Positions 22,753 to 31,829 of a stretch of DNA of 31,872 nt are shown here, piece by piece; position 1 is the stretch's first letter, and each line of letters begins with the position of its first letter. The position numbers and the translations under genes are program-made. A model generated the notes under the pieces. The model was not told where the DNA came from, did not search any database, and worked only from the letters and a program-made list of their open reading frames with translations. The DNA is from Thermovirga lienii DSM 17291 (GTDB lineage: Bacteria > Synergistota > Synergistia > Synergistales > Thermovirgaceae), in contig CP003097.1 of assembly GCA_000233775.1 (NCBI GenBank), positions 1 to 31,872 on the forward strand. The letters run 5' to 3'.

Positions 22753-24372
22753 CTATTTTGCCTCCCAGGAACCACTGAGCTCCACGTATTCGCTACCTCC
22801 AGACCAAGAACCAGCCAGGCTCCCTTTATTTATGATTCCTTCAAGTTTACCAAATATGGGCTCACACACATCGTGTAGTTTCCCTTCATAGCGCATGCTG
22901 CCTGTTGCCATGCCGGACCACTTGGCATATATCCCGCCGGTTTCAGGGTTATAAGATCCGGATATGCTTCCAGTTATTGAGACATTTTGGTTGGAATCTT
23001 TATAATTTCCGCTCAATGCACCATTCACTGAACTACCCCTGATGGATATGGAAATTTTTCCCGAGATTCCATTCCCCGCAAAACCTCCTCTATAGCTGCC
23101 ATCAGCCGAAATTTCTTTTTTCCTGTGTATTGAAGCAAGTTCTTGGCCTCCCAGAAGTTTGCCATTACCCTTAAAGGAGAGCCCCACTCCTTTGACATCT
23201 CCCATGGCTAAAACCACAAAACTTATGCTCTGCTCTGGCGCAATGATGCTGAATGAAGGACTAGATCCCCAACCCACTCCACCTTCCAAATAACTGCCTA
23301 TAGGTTCTACCTCGCAGGCAAACCCCTCGATCGTTTTGCCGCTTATGTTATTCACCGTAACGGTAAACGCTGTTTGGTCTTCTCCCGCGCTGGAAGAGAC
23401 ACTCCAAGAGATTAACTCCGTAGGTTTGGGCTTTTCAGGTTTGGGCTTGTCATCTTGCTCATCCACCGGAACTACCAGGGTGTCACCTGGCTTGGGAAGA
23501 GATGGAGATTGCTCCGGTTTGGGCTTTTCGTCCAATTCGTCTTGTTCTTTTTCTTTGTCTAGGGCCGCCATTTCTTTGACCAACTCGGCCTCAACGGCTT
23601 CCTCCTCTTGTTTTTCTTTAGCCGCCTCTTTTGCTTTTGCTTTTAACTCTTCCACTCTGGCCAACTCTTCTTCTCTGGCCATCTCTGCTGAAACCTGGGC
23701 CTCTGATTCTATTTCCCTTTTCAGGTTTTCATAAGTTCGCTCTTTGCCCTCCAGCCCATACTGGTTGCATAACCTTTCAAAAGACCCTTTCGCAAGGATC
23801 ATGTCTATGGCCACCTTCTCGGCTTCCGCTCTGTCTTTGGCATATCCTCTCTCTATTAAATAAGTTTCAAGATATCTATACTCTGCGGCCATGGTGGCCT
23901 GAAAAAACTCATCCCTTAAGGCTTCCTCCCTGGTTTTGGGCCAATTCTCCACGGGCCCCACAACCTCAAGCATGGTGGCGTATATTTTTTCAAAGTTCTT
24001 CTGACCCACCCACGTAACGGCCGCATCTCCCGCCATTTTTCCTATGTTGCCTATGGCTATTATTTGACCTATGGCCGGAGCGGTATAGCCTATAACCTTG
24101 CCGGCAGTCACCTCCCCTAGCTTATGGGACGCCTTACTAAAATCTCCTGCAATAATTGCTTCTCCTATTGCGGCAAGATCCTGTAAATCACCAGCTAGTC
24201 CCAACATTGCAGGTGTTTGGCCGGTTTGGCCGGTAAGGCCGGTTATGAAATTGCTCGCTGCTTGGATGGGATCGGGAGCTACACCTTCCTTAAGCGGTTC
24301 TTCCGAAAAAGATGGAGACTGAAACAGCACCACGATACTAAAAAATACTAAAATAACTCTTAAAGGCCTCAT
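22753..24372 (-). CDS. Unrecognised exported protein with Gly-rich beta C-terminus
   Basis: A 539-residue protein that I do not recognise. It begins with a signal peptide (MRPLRVILVFFSIVVLFQSPSFSEE). A Gly/Ala-rich segment (about 40-125) follows, with QTGQT repeats and alternating Gly that could insert in a membrane. Then come a helical part (130-215), a highly charged coiled coil rich in Glu, Lys and Ala (about 215-275), a Pro/Lys/Glu linker with repeated KPKPE (about 275-320), and a beta-rich region (320-539). The last 130 residues repeat short Gly-Ser units such as SGKISISIRGSS, NGALSGNY and GSISGSY, like beta-helix or barrel strands. The ATG at 24372 follows AGGAGGTAGTG. It is next to an exported TPR protein; together they may form an envelope system, which is inference. 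Confidence 0.75.
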   Translation of the reverse strand: MRPLRVILVFFSIVVLFQSPSFSEEPLKEGVAPDPIQAASNFITGLTGQTGQTPAMLGLAGDLQDLAAIGEAIIAGDFSKASHKLGEVTAGKVIGYTAPAIGQIIAIGNIGKMAGDAAVTWVGQKNFEKIYATMLEVVGPVENWPKTREEALRDEFFQATMAAEYRYLETYLIERGYAKDRAEAEKVAIDMILAKGSFERLCNQYGLEGKERTYENLKREIESEAQVSAEMAREEELARVEELKAKAKEAAKEKQEEEAVEAELVKEMAALDKEKEQDELDEKPKPEQSPSLPKPGDTLVVPVDEQDDKPKPEKPKPTELISWSVSSSAGEDQTAFTVTVNNISGKTIEGFACEVEPIGSYLEGGVGWGSSPSFSIIAPEQSISFVVLAMGDVKGVGLSFKGNGKLLGGQELASIHRKKEISADGSYRGGFAGNGISGKISISIRGSSVNGALSGNYKDSNQNVSITGSISGSYNPETGGIYAKWSGMATGSMRYEGKLHDVCEPIFGKLEGIINKGSLAGSWSGGSEYVELSGSWEAK

Positions 24373-24445
24373 CACTACCTCCTAAAAGATAGATAAAGAT
24401 GGACTATCCCCAAAAACCTTTTTACGCCCCCATGGGTATCTTTGC

Positions 24446-25579
24446 TCATAGTCCTGCCTTCTGCCTCAGCTTTGCGGCCAAAGGGCTTTTTGCTCTTTCC
24501 AAAAATTCAAGCTCTCTTTTTACCCCCTTTAAATCTCCCCTTGCTAAAAATACAAGCCCCAATCCCAAATGAGGCTCATTGAATTTGGGGTTGAGCTCTA
24601 AGGCTTTTCTGTAAGCATCTTCAGCTTTTTTAAAATCTTTGGCACCCAAATGGGCAAATCCCAGGTTGCTCCATGCCACTACAAGGCCGGGCTCCAAACT
24701 CACGGCCCTGCTTGCAGCTTCCACTGCCTCAACGTACCTTCCATTTTTGATGAAACACAAAGAGAGATTGTTCCACCCATAGGGATAGTCAGGAGCAAGC
24801 TCTACAGCTCGTTGGAAAGCCTCCTGCGCCTTTTGGATTTCCCCTAGGTGCAGTCTAGCTACCCCTAAGTTGTACCATCCTAAAGCTTCTTCAGGCCTCT
24901 TTGCCAAGAACTTTTCGGTATAGCTTGCCTGTCCGCTCCAGTCCCCCATATTCCCCAAAACGGCTCCCAGGTTAAAAAGTGCAGAAGCCAGGTCCGGGTT
25001 TAGCGTAAGAGCCTTTCTATAACAAGCGGCGGCCTCGTTATATCCTTTCATTCTTTCAAATACAGCTCCACAGCGAAACCACCCATCTGGAAAATCTGGA
25101 GCCAGCTGAGTTACCTTCTTAAAATTTTCCAAGGCCTTTGGGTCATCTCCCAACTTCTCAAAGGAAGCTCCTATGTTGTAATAAAGTGCCGGATTCCCGG
25201 TGTCCACTGAAAGGCCTTCGCTGAGTACCTCCAGGGCTTCCTTGGGCCTTCCCATGACGTTTAGGATACTGCCTAGGTTCAGATAAGATCCAGAGTAATC
25301 GGGCCTAAATTTTATTGCATATCTATAAGCCTCTTCCGCCTCCTTGAGCATATCAAGGCGCTGGTAGGCTACCCCCAAGTTGTAATAGGCCACTGCTGAT
25401 TCGGGGTCGGCCTTCACCGCTAGCCTGAACGCCGCAGCAGCCTTTTTGAAGTTGCCGCTCTGTGCTGCAGAAAAACCTATCTTCATGTACTCCTCAAAGG
25501 TTGCAGCCAGAAGGGGATGGGAACCCAAAAACAAAAACGCCATCAAAAGGAGAAACAAAGCATATTTTCTCGAATACAA
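24446..25579 (-). CDS. Exported tetratricopeptide repeat protein
   Basis: A 377-residue protein with a signal peptide ending near LLAATF, followed by about ten TPR units of 34 residues with little between them (for example SAVAYYNLGVAYQRLDMLKE and GWYNLGVARLHLGEIQKAQE). It is almost entirely TPR, so it is a scaffold for protein contacts in the periplasm or at the envelope. The start is taken as TTG 25579, six bases after AGGTG; GTG 25588 is also possible but overlaps that site. It ends about 70 bases before the unrecognised exported protein and on the same strand, so they are likely co-transcribed. Confidence 0.85.
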   Translation of the reverse strand: MYSRKYALFLLLMAFLFLGSHPLLAATFEEYMKIGFSAAQSGNFKKAAAAFRLAVKADPESAVAYYNLGVAYQRLDMLKEAEEAYRYAIKFRPDYSGSYLNLGSILNVMGRPKEALEVLSEGLSVDTGNPALYYNIGASFEKLGDDPKALENFKKVTQLAPDFPDGWFRCGAVFERMKGYNEAAACYRKALTLNPDLASALFNLGAVLGNMGDWSGQASYTEKFLAKRPEEALGWYNLGVARLHLGEIQKAQEAFQRAVELAPDYPYGWNNLSLCFIKNGRYVEAVEAASRAVSLEPGLVVAWSNLGFAHLGAKDFKKAEDAYRKALELNPKFNEPHLGLGLVFLARGDLKGVKRELEFLERAKSPLAAKLRQKAGL

Positions 25580-25588
25580 TGAATTCAC

Positions 25589-25895
25589 CTACTTTTTAGA
25601 TTCTGCATAATATATCTAGAAATTTATCATTTTAAGCTCCTAAAAACAAGAAACAAAAAAGATGAAGTAGCGGCAAAAAGTTCATCCCTCAGCGTGGGAG
25701 AAAATAATTTTTCTTCAGGTAGCTGGGGCTATATCAATATTTACCCAGCTCTTTGTTGGGGAGGTAACACTCAGCAAAAGGTAGTTTTAAAAAGGCCAAA
25801 AAAATAAAGATCTGACTCAAAATAACAAAATAAGGGGAGCCTGGGTTAACCAAAAGACTCCCCTTATTTCATGCCTGAAACTGCGTCAGGTTATA
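25589..25895. other. Intergenic region between TPR gene and rocD
   Basis: About 300 bases without a gene. It holds the rocD terminator (25828-25869) and a 7-bp stem, AGCTGGG at 25721-25727 with CCCAGCT at 25744-25750, of unknown role. The promoter for the TPR gene should be here, but I see no convincing pair of hexamers. Confidence 0.5.
25828..25869 (-). terminator. Intrinsic terminator of rocD
   Basis: Arms AAATAAGGGGAG (25828-25839) and CTCCCCTTATTT (25858-25869) form a 12-bp stem. On the minus strand it is followed by TTATTTTGTTATTTT, about 27 bases after the rocD stop codon. Confidence 0.8.
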
Positions 25896-27101
25896 TTATG
25901 CAAAGACCTCTCGGATGATCTCCAAAGCCTGGTCGATCTCTTCCTTGGTTATGACCAAAGGAGGAGCGAACCTGATGATCCAGTCATGGGTCTCCTTGCA
26001 CAGGATGCCTCTGTCCTTAAGGGCCGTGGTGTACTTCCTGGCCTTGCCGGCGGATTCATTGAGCACCACGCCAATCAAAAGTCCCTTCCCTCTGACCTGT
26101 TTGATCTTTGGGGAGTTGATCGCCTTTAAGCCGGCCATGAAATACTCTCCCATCTCCTTGGCTCTCTCCGCCATGTTCTCCTCAAGGAGGACATCGATGG
26201 CAGTCATTGCAACGGCACAGGCGAGGGGATTGCCACCGAAGGTGGAACCATGGCTTCCTGGCTCGAATACGCCCAGCACGTCCTTGTTGGCCGCTACGGC
26301 AGATACGGGCATCACGCCACCACCCAAGGCCTTACCCATGATTATGATATCGGGATCTACATCCTCATGCTGGAAGGCAAAAAGCTTTCCGGTCCTGCAG
26401 AAACCGGTCTGTATCTCGTCCACGGCAAGGAGGACGTTGTTCTCCTTCGCCAGCTTCTCAAGGCCCTTGAGGAAGCCGTCACTGGGAACTACCACGCCAG
26501 CTTCACCCTGGATGGGCTCTACCAATATACCGACGGTGTTCTTATTGATCGCCTTTTCCACTGCCTCAAGATCGTCGTAAGGAACGATGACGAAACCAGG
26601 AGTGTATGGTCCATAATCATCCTTTGCCACGGGATCCACGGAGAAGGAGATGATGGTGGTGGTGCGGCCGTGGAAATTCTGCTCGAAGACGATTATCTCA
26701 GCCTTGTCCTTCTCAACTCCCTTTACTCTGTATCCCCACTTGCGCATGGTCTTTATGGCAGTCTCAACGGCCTCGGCGCCTGTGTTCATTGGAAGAACCA
26801 TGTCCTTGCCGGTAAGCTCCGCAAGCTTCTTCGCAAATAGGGGCCAACGGTCGTTGAAGAAGGCTCTGGACGTAAGGGTCAGAATGTCCGCCTGCTCCTT
26901 AAGAGCCTGGATGATCCTGGGATGCCTGTGACCCTGGTTGACAGCCGAGTAAGCAGAAAGCATGTCCATGTAACGCCTTCCCTCTGGATCCTCGACCCAG
27001 ATACCCTCAGCCTTGGAGATGACCACTTCCAAGGGATGATAGTTGTGAGCACCATACTTGTGCTCCATTTCCATTAGTTCCTGCGACGTGTACTTTGCCA
27101 T
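25896..27101 (-). CDS. rocD: Ornithine aminotransferase
   Basis: A 401-residue PLP enzyme that transfers the delta-amino group of ornithine to 2-oxoglutarate, giving glutamate semialdehyde and glutamate. It is a class III aminotransferase: MLSAYSAVNQGHRHP, LPMNTGAEAVETAIK, EQNFHGRTTTIISFS, EPIQGEAGV, VDEIQTGFCRTGK, and Lys257 in IMGKALGGG as the PLP-binding residue, then GSTFGGNPLAC. The NTGAEAVE and RT-T segments fit the ornithine group better than acetylornithine or GABA transaminases. The ATG is behind GAGGTGGGAG. The product feeds the pruA enzyme at 2358-3992. It is a monocistronic unit with its own terminator. Confidence 0.93.
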   Translation of the reverse strand: MAKYTSQELMEMEHKYGAHNYHPLEVVISKAEGIWVEDPEGRRYMDMLSAYSAVNQGHRHPRIIQALKEQADILTLTSRAFFNDRWPLFAKKLAELTGKDMVLPMNTGAEAVETAIKTMRKWGYRVKGVEKDKAEIIVFEQNFHGRTTTIISFSVDPVAKDDYGPYTPGFVIVPYDDLEAVEKAINKNTVGILVEPIQGEAGVVVPSDGFLKGLEKLAKENNVLLAVDEIQTGFCRTGKLFAFQHEDVDPDIIIMGKALGGGVMPVSAVAANKDVLGVFEPGSHGSTFGGNPLACAVAMTAIDVLLEENMAERAKEMGEYFMAGLKAINSPKIKQVRGKGLLIGVVLNESAGKARKYTTALKDRGILCKETHDWIIRFAPPLVITKEEIDQALEIIREVFA

Positions 27102-27467
27102 TTTACTCCCACCTCTTCTTTAGAAATGAACTTAAATGTGTTTTGAGTTTACATGCCTAAATCAAATAAACCATTTTTTACATTATGAAAATCTTGTTCA
27201 CAGATGTATTTTATTGCTTTTGTCCAAGCTTGTCAAAGGGTTTTGTTTATTGGAAATTTTCTGTCATCTTTTTCGGCGTGGATCTCACCGATTGAATTTT
27301 TCATGTTGTATGGTTCATTATGTCAAGATCTTTCAAATAGTGCTAATAAACTGGGCAAGTTTTGCAAGATAACATTTTGTGCCATTCAATGATAGAATTG
27401 ATGGAGCACGCAGTAATGCACAAATACATACATGCATAGATAAATGCTGGAGGTGCGGCATCCTTTG
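27102..27467. other. AT-rich divergent intergenic region
   Basis: About 365 bases between the divergent rocD and AbrB-family genes; it must hold both promoters. It is AT-rich, with several TTGT-like and TTGCAA hexamers. I find no pair with good spacing on either strand, no RNA gene and no plausible small coding frame with a ribosome site. Confidence 0.5.
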
Positions 27468-28520
27468 ATGGGCCTTTTGGTGCTTTTTTCTACGGGAATC
27501 GTCGGATGGAAAATTTTCGAACGGCTACGCCTACCTGCTCCCGACCTTTTAGGAGCCTTGTTTTTTGCATCCATGCTGGGGGCATCTGGCGTAACCTTTC
27601 CTTTCCCCAGCATGGAGGTAACTTTCCTAAGCAAGCTCATAATAGGAAGCTACATAGGCCTCATGGTGGACCGAAAGACTGCCAACATGCTCAAGAAGGC
27701 AGCCCTTCCTGCCCTGATAGTGGCTGCCTGGATGCTCTCTGCCTCGGTGGGCATAGGCTTTCTGCTCTACTACATGACGGACCTTCCCCTTCCCACAGCC
27801 CTTCTGGGCTCAACCGCTGGAGGAGTTTCTGAAATGGCCCTCTTGAGCCTCTCTCTCAATGCGGACACGATTACCATAACGCTTCTTCAGGTCTTTCGCG
27901 TAATTTTATTTCTAGTGCTAATGCCCTTTTTGGCTCAGTGGATGAACAAAAAGAACAGCCCTGCTAAAAAACCCACAGAAAACATCAAAGTCAAAGATTC
28001 CAATACAAAGAAAAACTCTAGTCCCAAGGAGATACTAATCCTGTCTCTGACGGCAGTAACCGGGGGCCTTATAGGCAGGGCATTGGGCCTTCCAGCAGGC
28101 GATTTATTAGTGACCATACTGTTCGTAGCATTCCTCAGCATTAAGCTTCCCTCACCGCCCAGGGTGCATCCTCTGGCCCGTTCCATGGCTCGAATAGGCG
28201 TGGGCCTTTCAATAGCTCAGCAGGTAACAAAGCAGACACTTCAGATGCTTTCTACAATATGGTTTCCCATACTCATCCTGGCTTTGGCCATGATAATCTC
28301 TGGCATCGTCCTAAGTTGGATTCTCCACAAGATAACAGGATGGGACTACAGCACCTGCCTTTTGGCTTCCTCCCCTGGAGGGCTTAGCCAAATGAGCATA
28401 ATCGCAGATGAAGTGGGCGCCAACCCCCTCTTGGTCAGCGCCCTGCACACTACTCGCTTGATAAGTATACTGACCGTTCTACCCATACTCTTCCGGTTCT
28501 TGCTAACCCGTTACATGTGA
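27468..28520 (+). CDS. AbrB-family (AbrB duplication) integral membrane protein
   Basis: A 350-residue membrane protein with about ten hydrophobic segments arranged as two homologous halves separated by a charged loop (near 150-190, KKNSPAKKPTENIKVKD). Repeat signatures appear twice: LPAPDLLGALFFASML with TAGGVSEMALLSLSLNAD in the first half, and LPAGDLLVTILFVAFL with SPGGLSQMSIIADEVGANP in the second. This matches the Gram-negative AbrB duplication family (PF05145), annotated as regulators or transporters; the substrate is unknown. This AbrB is not the DNA-binding transition-state regulator. GGAGGTG lies about 12 bases before ATG 27468; TTG 27465 and ATG 27444 are other possible starts. Confidence 0.85.
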   Translation: MGLLVLFSTGIVGWKIFERLRLPAPDLLGALFFASMLGASGVTFPFPSMEVTFLSKLIIGSYIGLMVDRKTANMLKKAALPALIVAAWMLSASVGIGFLLYYMTDLPLPTALLGSTAGGVSEMALLSLSLNADTITITLLQVFRVILFLVLMPFLAQWMNKKNSPAKKPTENIKVKDSNTKKNSSPKEILILSLTAVTGGLIGRALGLPAGDLLVTILFVAFLSIKLPSPPRVHPLARSMARIGVGLSIAQQVTKQTLQMLSTIWFPILILALAMIISGIVLSWILHKITGWDYSTCLLASSPGGLSQMSIIADEVGANPLLVSALHTTRLISILTVLPILFRFLLTRYM

Positions 28521-28521
28521 A

Positions 28522-29643
28522 TTACAGGTAGCGGGAAGCCGCTTTTTTGGGCACTGGGCAGAGAATGAGGTTTCTCGCCCAAAGGCAGTCACCACAGCTA
28601 GGGCTGTTGCCCCAGCAGTCCTGTTCTGTGGAAAGTACAAAGTCACAAGCGTCCCTCAAAGAGCAATCCGTACATGATGGATAAACATAGTTTTTCATGA
28701 TAAACCTAAACCAGGTATATTCCCTGCTGGTCCATATATCATGAAGAGATGAGTCTCCTGCGTTGCCAAAGGAGTGAGCCTCTACCTTCTTTTTTCGTCC
28801 GAAGATGTACTCGTCGTAGGAATGAAGCAAACGATAACAGGGGAAGACGCAGCCGTCATATCTTATTACCGCCGAAATGCTCTCATCGAAATCGCACCGC
28901 CGCTCCGTCTTGAATCTGAACGCAGGAAGCCTTATGGCAAGCCCTCTACCCGAAAGGGCATGTAGTTTGTTTTCGATTTTCGTCATATCCACACTTTCAT
29001 CGTACAGAATGTAATCTAATTGGCTTTCATCCACGGGCAGAAGATTGGAAATAATTACGGATTGCACGCCCAAGCGGGTAAAAAGCCTTACCATCTCAGG
29101 CAGATCTTTGTAATTTTCCTTCGTGGCCACTACCTCTATTCCCACGGAAGGAGCATCCCTCTTCATGGCCTTTTTTATCTCTGAAATTTTTCTTATTACC
29201 TCCAAGACCTTTTCTGAGGAGGCATGCCCCAAGCTCATAGGATTTCCAGGCAAGGTATCCATGGAAAAGTAGACTACATCCAGCCCTATACCCACCAGGA
29301 AACCTATCATCTCGTCGGTCAAGAGGGTTCCGTTCGTAGAAAGGCCCAGGGCGTATCCCCTGGATTTTATGTCCTTGGCTATGGCCTCAAAATCAGGATG
29401 GAAGGTGGGCTCACCTATGCCACCAAGGTAGATCAACTCAAGCTCGGGGAAGGCCCTGCAGTCCTCCATTATCTTTTCATACAGAGCAAAAGGCATTTCC
29501 CCTTCTGTGTCCCTGAAGGATTTTTTGAAGCACATGGGGCAGTTCAAGTTGCACCGCCCCGTTATCTCCAGGAAAAGGTACTTCAGGTCCGGCTTGGGCT
29601 CAATGGTAACCTTGGCGTTCCAAAAATTGAAGCTGTAGGCCAC
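28522..29643 (-). CDS. Radical SAM/SPASM maturase of the aldehyde:ferredoxin oxidoreductase (Cmo-like)
   Basis: A 373-residue radical SAM protein. The cluster motif CNLNCPMC is near residue 31-38, and GGIGEPTFHPDF and LSTNGTLLTDE follow. The C-terminal third is a Cys-rich SPASM-type domain (GCVFPCYR, CTDCSLRDAC, CWGNSPSCGDC, LILC) for extra iron-sulfur clusters. Proteins of this type sit beside tungsten oxidoreductase genes (tungsten cofactor oxidoreductase maturase family, Cmo in Pyrococcus) and are thought to modify the cofactor or protein. The gene is third in the operon, GTG at 29643 behind AGGAGG, which overlaps the end of the moaD-like gene. The assignment rests on motifs plus neighbourhood. 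Confidence 0.85.
   Translation of the reverse strand: MAYSFNFWNAKVTIEPKPDLKYLFLEITGRCNLNCPMCFKKSFRDTEGEMPFALYEKIMEDCRAFPELELIYLGGIGEPTFHPDFEAIAKDIKSRGYALGLSTNGTLLTDEMIGFLVGIGLDVVYFSMDTLPGNPMSLGHASSEKVLEVIRKISEIKKAMKRDAPSVGIEVVATKENYKDLPEMVRLFTRLGVQSVIISNLLPVDESQLDYILYDESVDMTKIENKLHALSGRGLAIRLPAFRFKTERRCDFDESISAVIRYDGCVFPCYRLLHSYDEYIFGRKKKVEAHSFGNAGDSSLHDIWTSREYTWFRFIMKNYVYPSCTDCSLRDACDFVLSTEQDCWGNSPSCGDCLWARNLILCPVPKKAASRYL
28530..28548 (+). terminator. Short terminator after the AbrB-family gene
   Basis: AGCGG (28530-28534), a 4-base loop, CCGCT (28539-28543) and a run of six T follow the AbrB-family stop by 10 bases. It lies inside the last codons of the convergent radical SAM gene, whose stop is only one base away from the other gene's stop. 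Confidence 0.6.
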
Positions 29644-29645
29644 CT

Positions 29646-29897
29646 TTAGCCGCCTCCTATGGGTGGAAACAGGGAAATCACATCATCCTCGTTTACAGGG
29701 GTATCCAGGCCTTGAAGGTGAGCTATGTCCCTCCCGTTGACCAGGAAGATCATTCCATGTTCCAGTTCCTTTTCAAAAGAGGGCCCGTAGAGGCCCTTGA
29801 GCTTGTCAAGGACCTCTCGGGCTGTTTTGGCCTCTATTTCTATCTCTTTTCGTTTGGCTATCTCGACCAGCGTCGCAAAAAGTTTTACTTTGGCCAT
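29646..29897 (-). CDS. MoaD/ThiS-family sulfur carrier protein
   Basis: An 83-residue beta-grasp protein beginning MAKVKLFATLVEIAK and ending PPIGGG, the exposed Gly-Gly tail being thiocarboxylated in this family. As a MoaD it would pass sulfur to molybdopterin for the W/Mo cofactor of the adjacent oxidoreductase. It lies 15 bases after that gene and 2 bases before the radical SAM gene, a tight operon. Roles as ThiS or as TtuB for the TtuA at 19856 are less likely given the neighbours. The terminal Gly-Gly-Gly is one Gly more than usual. Confidence 0.88.
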   Translation of the reverse strand: MAKVKLFATLVEIAKRKEIEIEAKTAREVLDKLKGLYGPSFEKELEHGMIFLVNGRDIAHLQGLDTPVNEDDVISLFPPIGGG

Positions 29898-29912
29898 CTT
29901 ATACCTCTACCT

Positions 29913-31718
29913 CTACAGGCCCAGCTCCTGCTTCTTGGCATCGGAGACCGTGCCGTCGGGGTTCCATCCTCTGAGTTTGTAGTACACCGGCATCATTTCC
30001 TTGACTCTGGAAGTTTGCCCTTTGTAAGGCCCTTCAGGCATTGGTTCATTTATCATCCTCGGAGGCAAGGTATCCTCCTCCGCCTTTAGGCCAGCTTCAA
30101 GGTTGAAAATCCTCTCCGCATTCCATATACGCTCGCCTATCTTTATGTACTCTTCCGTAGAGAGGTCCCAACCAAAGAAGCTGTTGAGCAGATCCCTATA
30201 GTCGTCTCCCCATAAGCCAAAGGACGTAAAGATGCAAAGCCCTGCAGAATCCACCAAGGCCGTGGCCTCTTGAATCAGCTTGGTCATGGCTACCTTTTCC
30301 TCACTGGTGTCCGTTGGGTCCATTTTCTTGGGATACCCAAGAATCTCAGGGCTTATCATGTAACCTTTTACGTGGTCTCCTCCCCTGTTGCACGTAGCAT
30401 AGTGGAGTCCTAGGCCTTGGACTACCCTCGGGTCATACGCAGGAAGCTCAAGCTTCTTTACGCTCATGGAAAATTCCGGCCTGCCGTAAGACTCGGCCAA
30501 CCTGTAGCTTCCCTCGGCGAGCTTGTCACCAAAACCCTCTCTCTTTGCGATCTTGTCTATGTAGTAGTGCAGTACCTCTGTGTTGCCAAACCTAAAGGGC
30601 GGGCCTGGCTCGAATTCCTCATCCTTTATCAGGCCGTTCTCGTAGAGTTCCATGGCCGCCGCCAGAGTTGAGCCCGTGGATATGGTATCCAAGCCGTATT
30701 CGTCGCACAGGTGGTTTGCCGTCACTATGGACGCAAGGTCATTGATGCCCATATTGGATCCAAAGGTCCAAATACTCTCGTACTCTGGTCCTTCTGACTC
30801 TTCCTTCATGAGAGGTAGCTTAGTGACCCTGCCACAGCCTATGGGGCAGGCATAGCAAGGTTTGTTCTTGGTGAGATACTTGGCTTCTAGAGCCTCTCCG
30901 CTCTGTTCTGGCGCCTTGTCGTAAACACCGGTCTGGAAGTTCTTGTGGGGATATAGCCCGTTTTCGTTGATTATATTGACCAGCACAGCCGTACCGTACT
31001 TGGGCAAGCCGCCCCCTGCAACGGGGTCGTTTCGCAGGATGTTCACCTTTTCCCTAACGACCTGCATAAACTTTTCTCTGTCCGCAGGTTGAGGTGCTCC
31101 CTTTGAACCAATCACTGCTATGGCTTTCAAGTTTTTGCTGCCCATGACGGCACCAACGCCGGCACGCCCTGCAGCTCTGTGTCCATCGTTCATGACAGCA
31201 GCAATCTTTACAAGGTTTTCGCCGGCCGGCCCTATCAAAGCAATTTTTGCTTTTTCGCTTCCGATCTCTTGCCTCAAGGTTGCCTCGGTTTCACTTACAA
31301 CCTTACCCCAGAGGTGGGACGCATCCTTTATCTCCACATTGTCGTCCTGAATCAGAATATATACAGGTTTTTCCGCCTTACCTTCAATGTAGATGGCATC
31401 CCAACCTGCATGCTTCAGCTCCGCACCGAAATAACCTCCAGAGTTGGCGAAGGCTATAAACCCGGTTGTGGGGCTTTTTGTGACTACGTTGTAACGGCCT
31501 CCCGTCGGGGCACTTGTGCCGCTCAAGGGCCCGGGGGCAAATATCAAGGGATTTTCAGGACCGAGAGGATCTACTTTGGAGGCTTTCGCCCTGAGCATAA
31601 GGTAAGCTCCAAGCCCTCTTCCTCCTATCCACCTTTTGGCGATGTCCTCACCTAAGACCTCCGTCTCCACTTTCTTCTCTGTGAGATTAACCTTTAACAA
31701 CTTGATCTCAAAGGCCAT
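29913..31718 (-). CDS. aor: Tungsten-containing aldehyde:ferredoxin oxidoreductase
   Basis: A 601-residue oxygen-sensitive enzyme oxidising aldehydes to acids with ferredoxin as acceptor; in amino-acid fermenters it clears aldehydes made from 2-oxoacids. The tungsto-bispterin domain (1 to about 210) has GGRGLGAYLM, GPLSGTSAPTGGRYNVVTKSP, GGYFGAELKHAGWDA and NDGHRAAGRAGVGAVMGSKN. The iron-sulfur ligands are C288, C291 and C295 in CYACPIGC, plus C495 in DSAGLC, almost the same positions as in Pyrococcus furiosus AOR. EYESIWTFGSNMG is also conserved. The start ATG 31718 after GGAGGAGAAAGGAG begins MAFEIKLLKVNL; the frame up to 31739 is not needed. It is the first gene of an operon with moaD-like and radical SAM genes. 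Confidence 0.95.
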   Translation of the reverse strand: MAFEIKLLKVNLTEKKVETEVLGEDIAKRWIGGRGLGAYLMLRAKASKVDPLGPENPLIFAPGPLSGTSAPTGGRYNVVTKSPTTGFIAFANSGGYFGAELKHAGWDAIYIEGKAEKPVYILIQDDNVEIKDASHLWGKVVSETEATLRQEIGSEKAKIALIGPAGENLVKIAAVMNDGHRAAGRAGVGAVMGSKNLKAIAVIGSKGAPQPADREKFMQVVREKVNILRNDPVAGGGLPKYGTAVLVNIINENGLYPHKNFQTGVYDKAPEQSGEALEAKYLTKNKPCYACPIGCGRVTKLPLMKEESEGPEYESIWTFGSNMGINDLASIVTANHLCDEYGLDTISTGSTLAAAMELYENGLIKDEEFEPGPPFRFGNTEVLHYYIDKIAKREGFGDKLAEGSYRLAESYGRPEFSMSVKKLELPAYDPRVVQGLGLHYATCNRGGDHVKGYMISPEILGYPKKMDPTDTSEEKVAMTKLIQEATALVDSAGLCIFTSFGLWGDDYRDLLNSFFGWDLSTEEYIKIGERIWNAERIFNLEAGLKAEEDTLPPRMINEPMPEGPYKGQTSRVKEMMPVYYKLRGWNPDGTVSDAKKQELGL

Positions 31719-31829
31719 ACTCCTTTCTCCTCCCTTCAATCAAAGAGATGTTCTTCCAAGCTCCCCGCATACCAACTTGCCTTTTCCCTTTTCTGTATCA
31801 CACCTCCCAATCGTCATACTAACGTAATA

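Noticed and set aside
27136-27392. Plus-strand frames of 62 and 78 residues in the rocD/AbrB-family intergenic region
   Set aside because: AT-rich, no ribosome site, cysteine- and phenylalanine-heavy translations without known motifs; likely chance.
31736-31801. A 21-codon minus-strand frame (GTG start) in the aor leader
   Set aside because: The GGAGGT lies right against the GTG with no spacer, and the peptide has no recognisable bias; too weak to call, although a leader peptide cannot be excluded.
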